Below, piece after piece: positions 22,901 through 35,136 of a stretch of 64,000 nt of DNA. The notes beneath the pieces are model-generated. The model was not told the DNA's origin. It saw nothing but the letters and a program-made list of their open reading frames with translations, and searched no databases. Positions within the stretch are counted from its first letter, which is position 1; every line of letters starts with the position of its first letter. Origin of the DNA: Limnoperna fortunei (taxonomy: Eukaryota > Mollusca > Bivalvia > Mytilida > Modiolidae); NCBI GenBank assembly GCA_944474755.1, contig OX104120.1, positions 21,811,242 through 21,875,241 on the forward strand. The letters are read 5' to 3'. The translations under genes were made by a program, and so were the position numbers.

Positions 22901-25900
22901 CAGTACTTTTAATTATTGCCGATGTAGTATCATATATCTGCAATCAGTATTTTGGTCTACTATCACTGTTTATGAGAAAATAATAAATCCTACTAGCTAT
23001 ATTGATGTCATTCGTAAAACATTACCGATATTTAAGTTGCAATTCCCGGGATATCACATGTTGACAAGTAGGTAAAATGAACGCAATTTGTATTATATAT
23101 TTTGCCACAGGATGTGTTTCAGGGAAGAAAATGTATATATAATTTCTCAAGTATGTTGTATTTACAACATAAAACATCCATTACAGTCAAGGATGAATAC
23201 CTGTTATGACCAAATTATTATAAATTTTAAAAATTTATCCCAAACTACTAGAATTCGGATATAATTAGGTGAATGACACTTTTTTCGCTGAAACCTTTTA
23301 AGTTTATTATTTAAACCATCCGATCTTGTAAGCTACTTTGTTTAATACCCTGGGTGTCAAACAATAAAGGCCTTTTAAGCAAACGTGAATATCGAATGGT
23401 CGATGCTTAAGTGCTACTATAATCATACTGCATTTGAACGAGGGTGTTAGGGTAGATTATCACACGAAGAAAACATTACCACCCTTACCCAGGACGATAA
23501 ATAATGAATTTTTTTTTCCAACACAATGCTCAGTGCTTTATTACAGACGTTACGAAATTAGTGTGTTAGCTGTCGTTACAAATGTTTAAACGAGTCGGAT
23601 ACATTGATTTTTTCAATAACAAACAGCGATTGAGGTAGCACTGACGTTGTGCGTCAAATAAAAACACAGGATAATACGTAACATTAAAACAATTAGCTTG
23701 CCGCACATCAATTTATATGCTGGAAAAAATAGACGAATACTTAGATAATATGAGATGATATGGTACGACGGGAAGTCATTTGTCTTGGAAACGAAGAATG
23801 ATACAATAAAATGCTTTGTGTGAATTAATGGAAAGTGAATGATTTAACAACATAACATACATATACTATTCTGCATGATGGCAGAAAATAAATGGTTCCC
23901 AACCCTAGACCTTTGTTCATGCATATCTCCTATTCGGCATCGATGATATCTTGAAATATCTGGCAGAAAATGAATGGTTCCCAACCCTATACCTGTGTTC
24001 ATCCATATATCCTATTCTGCATCGATGATTTCTTGAAATATCTAGCAGAAAATAAATAATTCTCTACCCTAGAACTTTATTCTCTCTACATGTAGGTCAA
24101 AGTAGGAGAGCAAAGATTGTCTGAAGACGACTTTTGCAAACTAGTGGGACCTTTTCCATTAAAGCCATTTAAGATACCAATGTTCATATAATTTACTATG
24201 CCAGATGCGCGTTCCGTCTAATCAAGACCTATAAATGGCGCTCAAACTGTAATTCGATCTGGCGTGCCTCTTACCATCTGAAAAGCTGTTGGACATGTAT
24301 AAGTCGGACTTTATTGGTTTATCCTTCATGTATATCTTGATGATGTAATTGTTTGGATATTCTTTGCAGAAATGACTTTTAATTTGTGCTCTCTGTTTTT
24401 GACAATCTAAGAGGAGCATATAACCAAAAACGTGCTTGCATTTGCTATGAAGGTTATCTTAATCTTACATGCTGTCAGGAATAAAAAAATATATCCGACA
24501 GTCTTGAAAAGATCTAGAAATAATGAGAATATTCTGTTCCAGTAAAGGCGAGAGAATTACGTTCAATCACTGCACGTTTCGCATTCATTCTTTGTACTTG
24601 CGTGTAATAGAAAATTTCTATCTGTTGCCAAATTTTTTCAACATATAACGGAGAAAGTGGGAAATTCATATTGACGACGGAGTGCTTATTTTGCGGTAAA
24701 TGATGTCTTGTCTCGTCAAGTTCAAGACTTTTTCGCAGTCATTCCAACAGATCACGGAGAAAGTATTAAGTTTATATTGACAACGGAGTGCCATGGGACT
24801 TTTGAGACCTTGAAAAGTAAACTGACAGGCACCAATACTTGCTAATTCTGACCTGTAAACCCTCTGAATCTTAGAAAATGAGGGGCGTGACAACGCAAAT
24901 TGAGCAATGTTATAGTGAGAATGATTAATGTAAAGGAAATAATAATTTCTTTTGGAAGTGAAGCTTTTTAAAAACACAAATGACATATTGGGTCACTACA
25001 AAAGTGTTATTATCAGTTATGCATTTTGTCACGTAGCAAGCACTTACATTACTTTCTGATTTTAAATATATAGGAGTTTATGTTGTTAAAACCCTTTGGT
25101 ACCAGTTCTATGACCTCCAGCGCCATAGCAGAGTAATTTGCAAACTACCGGAAACGGGCGATAAATATAAAGCAGTCGTATCCCTCACAGAGAAACGTCG
25201 AATACCTCAACAATGTCTCCAAGGCAAAGCATCTGGCCATTTAATTATAAAAAAACATTAATGAAAGTACAGGACATTCTTATTACAGCAAATGTACAGA
25301 AAGTTTTCCGATGCAAGACATGAGTGTATCAGCTGTGGCTGATATTTTTGCTACTTAAGTTCTCACCCTATGGTTTCCAAAATACAATTTATTAATTTAA
25401 GGATTACAGTTTAACAGCCTGTTCTTGGGGATGTGGCAGTTCCTACAGATTAAAAGACCGCGCTCTATCATTACCAATCCATATGTAATGAATACCTACA
25501 GGTCAGTCCTAATTAAAAAAGATATAGCTGTACACCAAACTGCATTATTCTAGCTCATCTGTTGATCTTATGTATCAGGTAGCCGATTAAATTAAGAAAA
25601 TCACACACAACAAATGTATATATAAACATTCAAGAAAGCCTTGCGCTCCCCATTTTGTTAATAAACATGTAGGGTTAGAAATGGTTCTCAAGAAAAAGTA
25701 TTAGGAGGAAAGTTATAAACTGGCATATTTTTAGAAATGAGGAATAGGTTAATGTTCGGATAGATAAGTACTTCCACATATTCGCAGCCTACTAGCAAGG
25801 TCTAAATAAATACTTGCTCAAATTAACTTCTTAATTGTATTAGTTTTTCTATATTAGAGTTAATGCGACTATGACAGTTTGAGAACAATAGCAAATCCGT

Positions 25901-26393
25901 GTACAGGTTGTGACCGCGTACAGTAACCAAGTAGATGCAATAATCTGATAAATATTTATGTATGACTAGTATCGTGCCTTTACGTGATAATTGATATGAC
26001 GGAAGTTCCGAAAGATTTCCCACGCAGAGCACTTTTAAAGTTAATGTCACTGAAAGAAAAAGTTAAAATCACTGAAAATGAAAAGTTATATAGGCATGCA
26101 AAAAAATTTCAGACCATAACACTCTAAATTGCATATGTCATTGGGTATTTCTATATAAGTGCAGATGTGATAAAATGATTATAAGTGTATTCTCACTTTA
26201 TTGCACATGTCCGGTTTATTTCTCGTTCAAATTATTTACTGTGATGAGGGCAGATTTTTGTAGTATTGTTCCAATCAGTTAAACCAAATGTTATAAGTCA
26301 TTTGGGAACTTTATAAGTTAAGTTTTTGCTACAATATTAAAAACATCAATCGGCAAAAAATAACAAGTTCGTAAGGGTGAAGTGTATAAGACA
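22901..26393. other. Unassigned, mostly non-coding stretch
   Basis: Apart from the tandem repeat at 23880-24085 and an imperfect direct repeat (about 24640-24680 and 24755-24795, both with GGAGAAAGT and ATTGACNACGGAGTGC) I see no feature. The short open frames are not supported by motifs or by splice structure. Confidence 0.45.
23880..24085 (+). repeat. Tandem repeat, about 81 bp x 2.5
   Basis: Units start near 23880, 23962 and 24043 with GGCAGAAAATAAATGGTTCC or close variants. They contain CATCGATGATATCTTGAAAT. The last unit is partial. Confidence 0.75.
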
Positions 26394-26645
26394 TCGATGG
26401 CCGAGTGAATTTACTAGTTGATCATGTACCATCAACACTGAGGTCTCTAGTTTGAGCATTATAGCGGTTATGTTTTGATTGACCTCAGCCTTAATTGACA
26501 AAGATCTGCAGTTGTATGTCGATGTCAGTGTATTAAGCGGGTACTACGAATTTCTTCCTTGTAAAATCGGACGATTTGATATAGCTAAAATATTACTAAA
26601 AGTGTCGTTTAATCTCATTTGAAAAAACAAAACAAACGAACAATA
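26394..26645 (+). repeat. Degraded tRNA-derived SINE
   Basis: The head CGATGGCCGAGTGAATTTAC, then TGATCATGTACCATCAACAC, then CCTTAATTGACAAAGAT, and the end GATTTGATATAGCTAAAATA with AACAAACGAACA follow the family order. The B-box region has decayed. Confidence 0.6.
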
Positions 26646-26769
26646 TATGTATATATAACAGAACACACCCATTGATGCTCAGGTTTATTGCAATTGGTCA
26701 AGACACTCTTAAAACGGAAGCGTAGTAGACATATCAAAAAGTACACTACGGTACGCAATCTGAGGTCAC

Positions 26770-27260
26770 AACACTGAGAACTGAACACAAGGACTCAGGT
26801 ACTGAACATTGAATTGCGAAAAATTGATTTGTTTGTTTGTTTGAATCGTGTTTTACGACACCTTTACCAATTTCCAGCTATATCATGGCGTCCAGTTTTT
26901 ATTTGGGAGAGAAAGACCCTGGTAAACTCCCGACCATCGGTAAGAAAACTGGAAATTCTTGTCAATTAAGAATGGAATTGAATACACCTTGCCCGCTTTG
27001 AAACTCAAACCCGCAACCTCATTGACCTACCATAAAAGCTATGTTTTGCTTAGGAAGAGTACAACCTTTTTTTATTAATATCTTCTTCAAATTGAAAAAG
27101 TACACATTTTAGTATATCTAATAATACAAAGTTACAGTGAACAGTAGTCTTATGTCACATCTTAATATTCAATGAAAGGCAGAAAAACTTGTAAAGCCTT
27201 CTGATATTTAAGACAAATTTTGCATCCATTAGTATGATACATTCAATATTTTTTACAATG
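26770..27260. repeat. Paralogous block matching 56570-57080
   Basis: Matching landmarks in order are GTACTGAACATTGAATTGCG, a minus-strand SINE, ATCTTCTTCAA with ACACATTTT, TTACAGTGAACAG, and TTAAGACAAATTTTG followed by GCATCC. The two blocks are about 29.8 kb apart. They may be another part of the main tandem duplication. Confidence 0.6.
26828..27036 (-). repeat. tRNA-derived SINE, head-truncated
   Basis: On the minus strand the body reads toward ACGCCATGATATAGCTGGAA and ends in AACAAACAAACAAA. The AATTGACAAGAATTTCCAG and CAAGGTGTATTC blocks are present. The A-box head is missing. The same insertion is present in the paralogous block at 56632-56838, so it predates that duplication. Confidence 0.75.
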
Positions 27261-28925
27261 ATTGGTCAGATTTGAGGAAGTAATTTTGATACTCGAGGAG
27301 GTGGCGTGAATTATCTTTGTTTACCGGACAAGCCGGCGAATGGAATCCGCAATCATATTCCAATGACTTGGTTATGGTGCTGAGTACAAGATTTATACCT
27401 GCAATTTACTATCTGGAATGTCGACTGCTTGAAGTAATAAGGAAATACTATGCTCAGTTTGCTACAGAAGAAACAGGTCTGCAGTTTTATTCATACCTGG
27501 TAAGTTCCGGTTTCTGCTGGTAGTTGATTGTTGACTTACGGATATAGTTGTGGGGTATGTTAGAATGTTCGGATTTACTCATTGTTTTTGACATACATAA
27601 AATACTTGTATTCACTTCTAACGTATATTTACAACTAGAAATATATTAGGTACAGTATCTAGAATATTGCTTGACGTCACAACACGTCTTCAGTAAGGGG
27701 GCGTTGAGTTGGTTGAAAAAAAAGTTCATCACTGTCACTCCGGGCCAACGAATGTCTCTGAATGTAACGTTTAAAATCATTATCTTGCTGCAGTTGGGCT
27801 TTTCCATCTGTAGACCAATAATTATCGACTCGAATTATTGGTGTTACTATCGGATGCACTATAGTCGTTTTAAAAAACGTGGCTTTATCTCAATCGACAG
27901 TGCAATCCCGCGTACCCGGCGGTGGATAGGAGAGACCGTCTCGTTGGGGGTTGTCAGGTCATAATAAAGAAAAAGGGGCCACAGACCTAATTGGGTGACA
28001 TGTTTGGAGAGTGCCACGCTCTTGTAGGATAAAGACCCCTTTTGTAGATTTAAAAAAATGCTTCATTGTAGCCGCTGCAAAAGACTGAATTATCCGCCCC
28101 TACCTAATATTCTATACTTTTGCAGTGGCAGTCAAAATTGTGTTTCCTGTATACAATCCCACCCCTTTTTCGTTGATTTATTGTCTGTTAACTTGTTCCC
28201 GTCCTGAGTATAGCTGAAATAATGCTCGCTTCACGTAAAACAAACATCCAATCAATCAGTCAATCAGCAATTTTCGGTACGAGTTTTGTTTTCATACAAA
28301 TTATTTTGTCTGTATTTTCAGTTTAATTTTTGCAAGAATAAATAATTATCGATAGCAAATAACTAAAAACTAACGCAACAACGTGCAACTTTTGCAGAGG
28401 GTATCAAGATTAAAATAATACTTTTCAGTATTCACCAAAAGCGTTTATAGCAAATAGTGATACATTTTAAATTTAAAACTAAAAACCACAAGCATAACAA
28501 AGACAACGTTTGAACAAAGGTAATAAAGTTGTGACAGAACAAAAACATGCAAATATGGAAATAGCTATATGAGAGAAAGTATACAAAAGGTATTTATTGT
28601 TAAACTGCCACACTCCTATCACAATAAAAACTTCTAAATTAGAAATCTGCGTTTACAATTTATTTTAGTAAGTAATTTATCTTAGTAGCTTGAGATATAG
28701 AACAATAAAACAGTACCAATACAATCACTTCGGTATCTTACTTAGACCTTCTTCTCGAAAAAAGATGGCTTCAACTTCTTTCTTAAAAGCCAATTTCCCA
28801 TCGAAAACAACACTCATTTGAATATTGAATTTGTTCAGGCATTTTATCGGTATTTTCCTGCATTGGAAACTTTATAATGTTTCAAAACATTTGCAGAAGA
28901 CTGTAGCTATTTTGCTAAATCAAAT
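27261..28925. other. Unassigned stretch
   Basis: Part of 27413-27520 resembles 4268-4370 and 35980-36070 (GAATGTCGACTGCTT, ATGCTCAG, ATACCTGGTA), so it is a dispersed repeat. A SINE-type tail (GAGTATAGCTGAAATAATG, then AATCAATCAGTCAATCAGC) lies at 28206-28268. A short inverted pair (GCCGCTGCAAAAG and CTTTTGCAGTGGC) lies at 28072-28131. No gene is supported. Confidence 0.4.
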
Positions 28926-28984
28926 CCTTCTTCATTTTCAGCCCAGATCTCTGAAACCTCTCGGAAAGATTGCTTAGTATTGCA

Positions 28985-29990
28985 AAATAGCAAAGAAAAC
29001 CCAACTAACAACAAGATCGAAAAGCAAAGGTACATTTACAAATCCAGAAATACACAAACACAAATACCGCAACTCTAAAACAAAACAAAAAACAGAAAGA
29101 GAGTAACCCGAATGTGATAAAAACCACAGGTGTTCCCGACGAGTAACCTCTAACTAGACACCTGCCAAGTTACTCATTGTCATGTCTAGGAAATAATCAA
29201 ATCCAGTAATAGGAAACATTACCTATGACTCAGCGAAAATGTACAATCGTATTTGTGAGATTGATTTCCCATGACGATCAATTAGGTCATGGTGACGATC
29301 ACAGAACTTCTGGAGAGATAATATCAATCTAGGAACAATAAACCATTGTTTAAGTAATTTAGTAGTCAACAGCAGTGATCGATCTAGAAAATCAGAATAC
29401 TGATCGCATGATCTAGAATAACGTATAAGTTGTGGAATGTAAACACCATACGCTGGAGATGCCGGAATGTTGCTGTGGTTGAAAGAGTAGTTGATAGTTG
29501 GGAAATTGAAGTCATCACGTTTTTGGTAGTCTAGTTTGTAGTTTTCCGGGGTTTATATCTAGAATTACTTCTAAGTAGGAGGCTGACCTTAGTGTGTGTG
29601 TGGTGTCTTTAACTTCAAGCTCGCTAGGGTACATTGAATCCAAATAGTCACCATCAATATAGCGGAATGTGAACTTAAAGGTCTGAGCCAGGGGTTTTTT
29701 TTCTTATTCAGCAGGCCTGATAAGAACTTAGCCTCATATGAGTACAAAAGTATAGGTGCAAGATATAATAGGAACGGGTTTGTTTTTTAAACTTTGGTGG
29801 AATTTTGGAAGTAACAGACATGTGATACAAGATATTTTCAAGATTAATAGCATCTATGCCTTTGTTAGCAAAAAGTAAAGAAAGAAAGGAACGAAGCTCA
29901 ATTTAGTGAGAATAGGATGAAGTCCTAGTGGTATTTGAAGAAATGGTAGCAGGCTATTTATTGATACATAATGTATCAGAAGTGATAAAC
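28985..29990 (-). pseudogene. Reverse-transcriptase element with most of the polymerase domain deleted
   Basis: This is the longest copy of the FRYID family here. On the minus strand the first piece (about 29960-29780) reads KGIDAINLENILYH and SKIPPKFKKQ, from the N-terminal region. It is joined directly to LLYSYEAKFLSGLLNKKKP, FKFTFRYIDGDYLDSMYP and SELEVKDTTHT. After a frameshift near 29530 come KRDDFNFPTINYSF, YGVYIPQLIRYSRS and DFLDRSLLLTTKLLKQ. The polymerase motif reads YIDG, where related proteins have YIDD and a longer loop, so part of the active site is lost. The tail at 29180-28985 is shared with the other copies. The internal deletion shows this is a dead copy. An inverted relative of the small TIR element's interior abuts its low-coordinate end. 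Confidence 0.75.
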
Positions 29991-30423
29991 CCTTAAAGGG
30001 ACAGGTTTCATCTCAAATTTGAGGATTTCCTCAACTTAAATATTTCCCATTTTAGAATTTCTGGAAAGACCCAGTAAGACCCAGTTGAATTTTTCAAGAT
30101 CTTAACTCCTAGGACCATGTATTCACATGCTTACTTTGCCTACAATGCTCAACATTGTTAATCAGCCTACTAATGTTACATTTAATTTGAATACTGTAAA
30201 TACTGCATGCCATGATGCAAGTGTCGATATAACTGTTCTTAGGTCTAAATATACATTGAATTGTCTAGACTATATAACGCAGTTATGATAAGCAGCATGC
30301 ACAGAAATTAACTGAAGGAATGAACAGATAGAACATGTGAAAACAAATCTTGGCTAGATATCCGAGGCGATAAAATTGTTTGAATCTAACAGTGAACTTC
30401 CGCATTTCTCATTTTTACAAAGA
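29991..30423. other. Unassigned stretch
   Basis: I see no coding or repeat signature here. Confidence 0.4.
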
Positions 30424-30622
30424 GCCTCGCGGGCCGAATGGTTAAAAAGTTTGTGTACCATTGCCTGTCAACACTGAGTCCCACTGCGGGCAAGATACAC
30501 TTGACTGCAATCTTGATTGACAAGCATTATTATTTTTTCCACAATAAAACTGCACGCCATGACATAGCTAGAACATTGTTAAAAGTGGCAGTTAAACACA
30601 ATTTAAACAAACGAACAAAAGT
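30424..30622 (+). repeat. tRNA-derived SINE with AAACAAACGAAC tail
   Basis: GCCTCGCGGGCCGAATGGTT is the head with the A box. CCTGTCAACACTGAGTCCC, TTGACTGCAATCTTGATTGA, GCACGCCATGACATAGCTAG and an A-rich tail follow. The B box is damaged. The plus-strand open frame across it is a by-product of the repeat. Confidence 0.75.
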
Positions 30623-33505
30623 ATTTGTATAAGCATCTATTGTACAACTAATTCATCTCGTTTTCAAAAATTGTTTAAACATATCCTTAGTTTTGGTTTG
30701 GGGGTTAATTGTTATAGCAACCAATTATCTTTAGAAACTTTATGATTAGCTGTACCATCTGCGTACAGCTGGTAGTCCAGCACGTTTTTAGTCTAATAAT
30801 GACAACGGATAGTTAATCATGATAATAAGGAGCTAGTTTCCTATTGTAGTCGGACTAAAGAGCTAAAGTGCTACACATATGATAAAACATTCTCAAGGCG
30901 TTTCGTTTATACAGTCATGCATGTTTTGCGGTGTAGTGCTTTTAATATCGAATAAAAAGGTTTGGAGCCACAGCAGATGTAGCTCATGCAAGACAACACT
31001 AATCTTCGTAATTTTTTCAAACCTAATTTAACAAATTCCTCAAAGTTTGCATATGAGTGTTCGTAAACCTTTCCAACCAGTAAGATAAGGAAGTCAAATC
31101 TGATATTGTTCTATAATGTTCTATATTGCCATAATTTTGGCAAGATAGATTTGCCATCGTTGAAAAATATGACATTTTTAAGAGCTAGTTCCAGTTTAAC
31201 ATCTTCGTATATGTATTGTGTGATCATAATTGATAAAGCAGGCCTTTATGCAAGTTAGACATTGTCTTCGTAGTTAATTTTTAGGCTTTTAAAGGTTGAA
31301 CAGATTGGTGGCAGGAAAAAGTAATATGGTTATGAGTCATATTAAGGCCTTTTTGCAATGATTAAATGAATAAAAAAATTGCAGTAAATTTTGTCTATTC
31401 GAAACCGTTCAGGCTTTATTGTTTGCGGTTGACGCCGGCGGGAAAGTCTTGCAGTTTGTTCGAATACCATTGTACGTCACTAAAGTAGATGAACGTTTGT
31501 AGGCAATATTAGATCCCTATAGAAACAAAAATGGCTGACCAACAATGTAATATTCCTATAACAAAAGTCAAGGACGATTTGTGGCAGGTAAACAACAGAG
31601 ACTGAGATAAATATGGGCACGTTATCGTGTACGGGATTTTCGTAATAAAAAGGTACAATATGGAAAAAAAATCAAATGCAAGCAAAAAAACTAAAACTGT
31701 GACTTTTAGTATAGACAGTTTTATTACCAATGGTCTGAAATTTAAAAAAAAGTCTTCAATAAAACTACTTATCTAAATAGATTGTTGCTTTAAACACATA
31801 CCTCTAACACATGCCTAATGGTTTACAGGATTTAACTTTAGCATTTTCTTCATTTTTTTGCTGATCTGACTTAAATTCCTTTTTTCTTAATGAAGGATAT
31901 TTTACAAATTGAAACTACACAGCCAAATTGATTGTAGCTAGGCTGAATTAAAGTTTAGGAGGTCCTTAAACAGCTTCTTTAATTTAAAAAAAAATATCCA
32001 TCAAAACATACTAAACCATCTGAAGTGTTATGTCACAGGAATCATGCACGGAAGGTCCACTTTACTGTTTTCTTTTTTTCCATCTATTAACTATGTAAAG
32101 GAAAGGACTTTCTAGAATCTCGACATTTCTCAAATCTTCTCATCCAAACATACAAAACTATGTAAAGTGATATGTTGAAGGCTTCATGCACAGAATGGCC
32201 TCTTACAATTTTCTTATTTCTTTCATCTGTTAACCGTGAAATGGAAAGGGCTTTCTATAACCCTAAGTTTCATGTTGTAATAGATATTATTATACTTCAC
32301 TATGGAAACCAGTACTAAAATAAATTAGATATTAGGAGCAATAGCTGTTTTTTCTCGCTCAAAACTGCAAGTAGTTAAAATAGATGTCTGCGTAAAAAAA
32401 ATTTGCACATAAACAAAATAACTATTTATTTGTTCGACTTGCCAAAGCGCACAAAATTTGAAAGGGGCAATAACCAGTTATGCGTTCGACGTACAAAAAC
32501 GCGCAAAATCTAAAAGGGTTATATAGTTATAACCTCACAGTCCCCTTGTTCTTGTTTGTGTTTAGGTCAATAAAAAAATACAGTTATGGCTTTTAATTGA
32601 CTTCTCGAACGAGTTACTTTTCCCCGGTCCTGTTGATCTCGGAAAAATGATTTAATAATTATGGATATTACTTCCATTAAAGATCATAATTGTATATTAT
32701 TATATAACACTTTTGATTGCCTTAAAATTCCTTTAAAAGTAAAGATTTAGCATGAGAACAACCTAAAATGGGCTTAAAATAGAACAAGCTCTCCTGCCAA
32801 ATCCGCTGGAAAGTTATGTCACCCAGGAATATCCTAAAAATAGATTCCAGAATCCCGGCAGTGTCTAATAATAAATATTTATGATACTGTTTTCATTGAC
32901 ATGGATATTTTTACTTTCATAAAAAATATATTCATATAATTATTCATTGAATAAAATATTTATTGACTTTAACATGAGTTGACATAAATTTCCATCAACT
33001 CTCATACAAATATATTTAGCTTTCCTCACGCCTCGGTAAAACATAATTTAGTCCATAATTGTATTATACTGGATACGTCCATTTTCGGAACAAATTAAAA
33101 ATATATTATGAAAAAGAGGCTCTTTAAAAAGTAATTTTAATAGACACACAACCCACACAAATCAGTGAAACCTATTCACTCTATATATGACGTTATATTC
33201 TAATGACTAGACACATGTATGTGCAATAGTAGTGGTAAGAATACAATTTCATTCCAGACTTAAGATCCTGTATATGAGAAAACCATGAAAAAATCGAAAT
33301 TTTGTACAGGAGGAACTTTTTTAAAGCGACAAAATGTGTTATGTATTATGTCCGCATAAAAAGTCATAAGCCACATCAAAAAAAATCTTCGGACTGTTTT
33401 ATTTTTAGAATCAAGGCTTTCTATTTTTAGAATAAATTTTCCGTTATAATATGGTTTCCATACTGCAAAAATCATCTTTTTCTACAGCATTTCTCGAAAC
33501 GTATA

Positions 33506-33506
<1 letters not shown>
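30623..33506. other. Unassigned AT-rich stretch
   Basis: Only a diverged tandem duplication at 31997-32260 and short similar segments at 32438-32520 are visible. No gene model is supported. Confidence 0.45.
31997..32260 (+). repeat. Two-copy direct repeat of about 140 bp
   Basis: Units begin at about 31997 and 32141. Shared parts include CATCCAAACATAC-like starts, TCATGCACNGAANGNCC, TTTCATCTGTTAAC-like segments and AAAGGACTTTCTA. They are considerably diverged. Confidence 0.6.

Positions 33507-33552
<46 letters not shown>
33507..33552. repeat. (TA)n microsatellite
   Basis: An uninterrupted TA run of about 46 bp directly abuts the first arm of the inverted-repeat complex. Confidence 0.95.
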
Positions 33553-33555
<3 letters not shown>

Positions 33556-34184
33556 GTCTATTTATATATGCCCAACATTCTGATTGCATTTCAACATTGG
33601 ATCTTTAGAAATGCACTAAAGATACATAGTTAAGATAAATGATATTTATAAGTGTGTAATGAATTAACCAAACAATGTCGTTGTAATTTCCACTCTGAAA
33701 ATCATCTGTACACACAGATTTGATTTTTGAGCCGTCCCACCTCGGGAATCGAACTCGTGTCAGTTTATAACATCTATGGCTACTGCGCCTAGCATGTAAA
33801 GACAGAGGTGTAACCTCTAGACCAGATCCGTCCGCTAAAAACGGAGTTTCACTGGCCTAGTGTTACTTTTGGTTGAACATGTCATTTACATACACAATGT
33901 TTTTGTGCGACCTGAGCTTTAATTACAACGATTTTCATACAATCAGAATAGACACTTATAAATATCATTTATCTTAACTATGTATCTTTAGTGCATTTCT
34001 AAAGATCCAATGTTGAAATACAATCAGAATGTTGGGCATATATAAATAGACAATTATAAATAGAAATTCAAAACAACTATATGCACGCATCTGTATAATT
34101 GCTTACAGATCCATTCTGATTGTATGAAAATCGTTGTAATTAAAGCTCAGGTCGCACAAAAACATTGTGTATGTAAATGACATG
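33552..34184. repeat. Interlocked inverted repeats (a, b, a', b')
   Basis: Arm a (33552-33654) is repeated inverted at 33952-34053. Arm b (33878-33950) is repeated inverted at 34113-34184. The order is a, b, a', b', so the two pairs interlock instead of nesting. A tRNA-like sequence lies between a and b. The arms are nearly identical over about 100 and 72 bp. They may be two small foldback elements, one inserted into or rearranged with the other. Confidence 0.8.
33722..33850 (-). repeat. tRNA-related SINE-like segment
   Basis: The minus strand reads GGATCTGGTCTAGAGGTTAC (A-box-like) and, about 55 nt on, GAGTTCGATTCCCGAGGTGG (perfect B box). It lacks a recognisable body and tail. It lies between arms a and b of the inverted repeats. 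Confidence 0.6.
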
Positions 34185-35136
34185 CTGACCCTGTCATGTT
34201 ATTATCATCTGGTTTAATGCATGTGTTCATTTTTGACTTTTATAATAGCATGTATCCATCTCTGCCCTACTGCTTGAAAACTTCTGTATCAATCTGCCTG
34301 CTTTTAAGCTGCAATACGATAATTTGTGTCTAACAATAGAGATTTTCTATGCAATAACCTTAAAGTGTTGTTAATACAATTCGTTTCCTATTACAACGAT
34401 AATACATTACCCATTTAGTACACACATCAAGCATTGTATAGACCGAATTCCTGTGCATTGCTGTGAATAATACATCTTGATTTGTATAGCATTACTTCAA
34501 TTTTTGCTTATCAGTTATGATCATTTATGAACACTTTACTGATGGAACTTTGAAGTAAAAGTTTCCTAATTTATAATGCCTAAAAAAAGCACATATGAAC
34601 AATTTAATCTGCATTATATACTAAATCCTGCCGAAATACATAATTGAACGTAAATTATTAGAATTAAAAAACCATTCAGGAAAACCTTCATTCGTCCTAG
34701 TGGGATTGACATAAATATATTTGTTTTACGAAAAACTTTTGTATATTTTGAAACATAGTACATGATTTGTTTTTGTTTTGTTATTTTCAGGTATAGGTAT
34801 TAATTATTTCAGATACCGAATGCCACTGAGATGTTTTTAAACAAATGTATTTTAGTCATTTATAATAAATAAAAGAAAATCAAATATATACGTTTATTGC
34901 AATGGTCGAATGTGATAATGTTAAGTTCCGGCCTTCACCAGGAGTAGTTCAGAATGAATCTAAAAAAACACAAAAGTACCTATCTACAAGTGTAGTACAT
35001 AAAAGCACATAAAAAGCAACCTTCTGCCGGTGTAGTATAGAGCAGCCCATAAGTAACCTACCTTAAACAGGTGAAATATAGGTATGAGTGGCCGCTCATG
35101 CCGCAATTGTGTTATTTCTATTGCGCTAATTCGAAA
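34185..35136. other. Unassigned stretch before duplication copy 2
   Basis: Two short near-repeats (ACCTATCTACAAGTGTAGTA-like and CTTCTGCCGGTGTAGTATAG) lie at 34975-35045. I see nothing else. Confidence 0.4.

Noticed and set aside
24666..24986. 106-codon minus-strand frame
   Set aside because: It covers an imperfect direct repeat, has no recognisable domain and no splice or start context that would support it.
33451..33633. Open frame with an alternating isoleucine-tyrosine run
   Set aside because: It is a translation of the (TA)n microsatellite.
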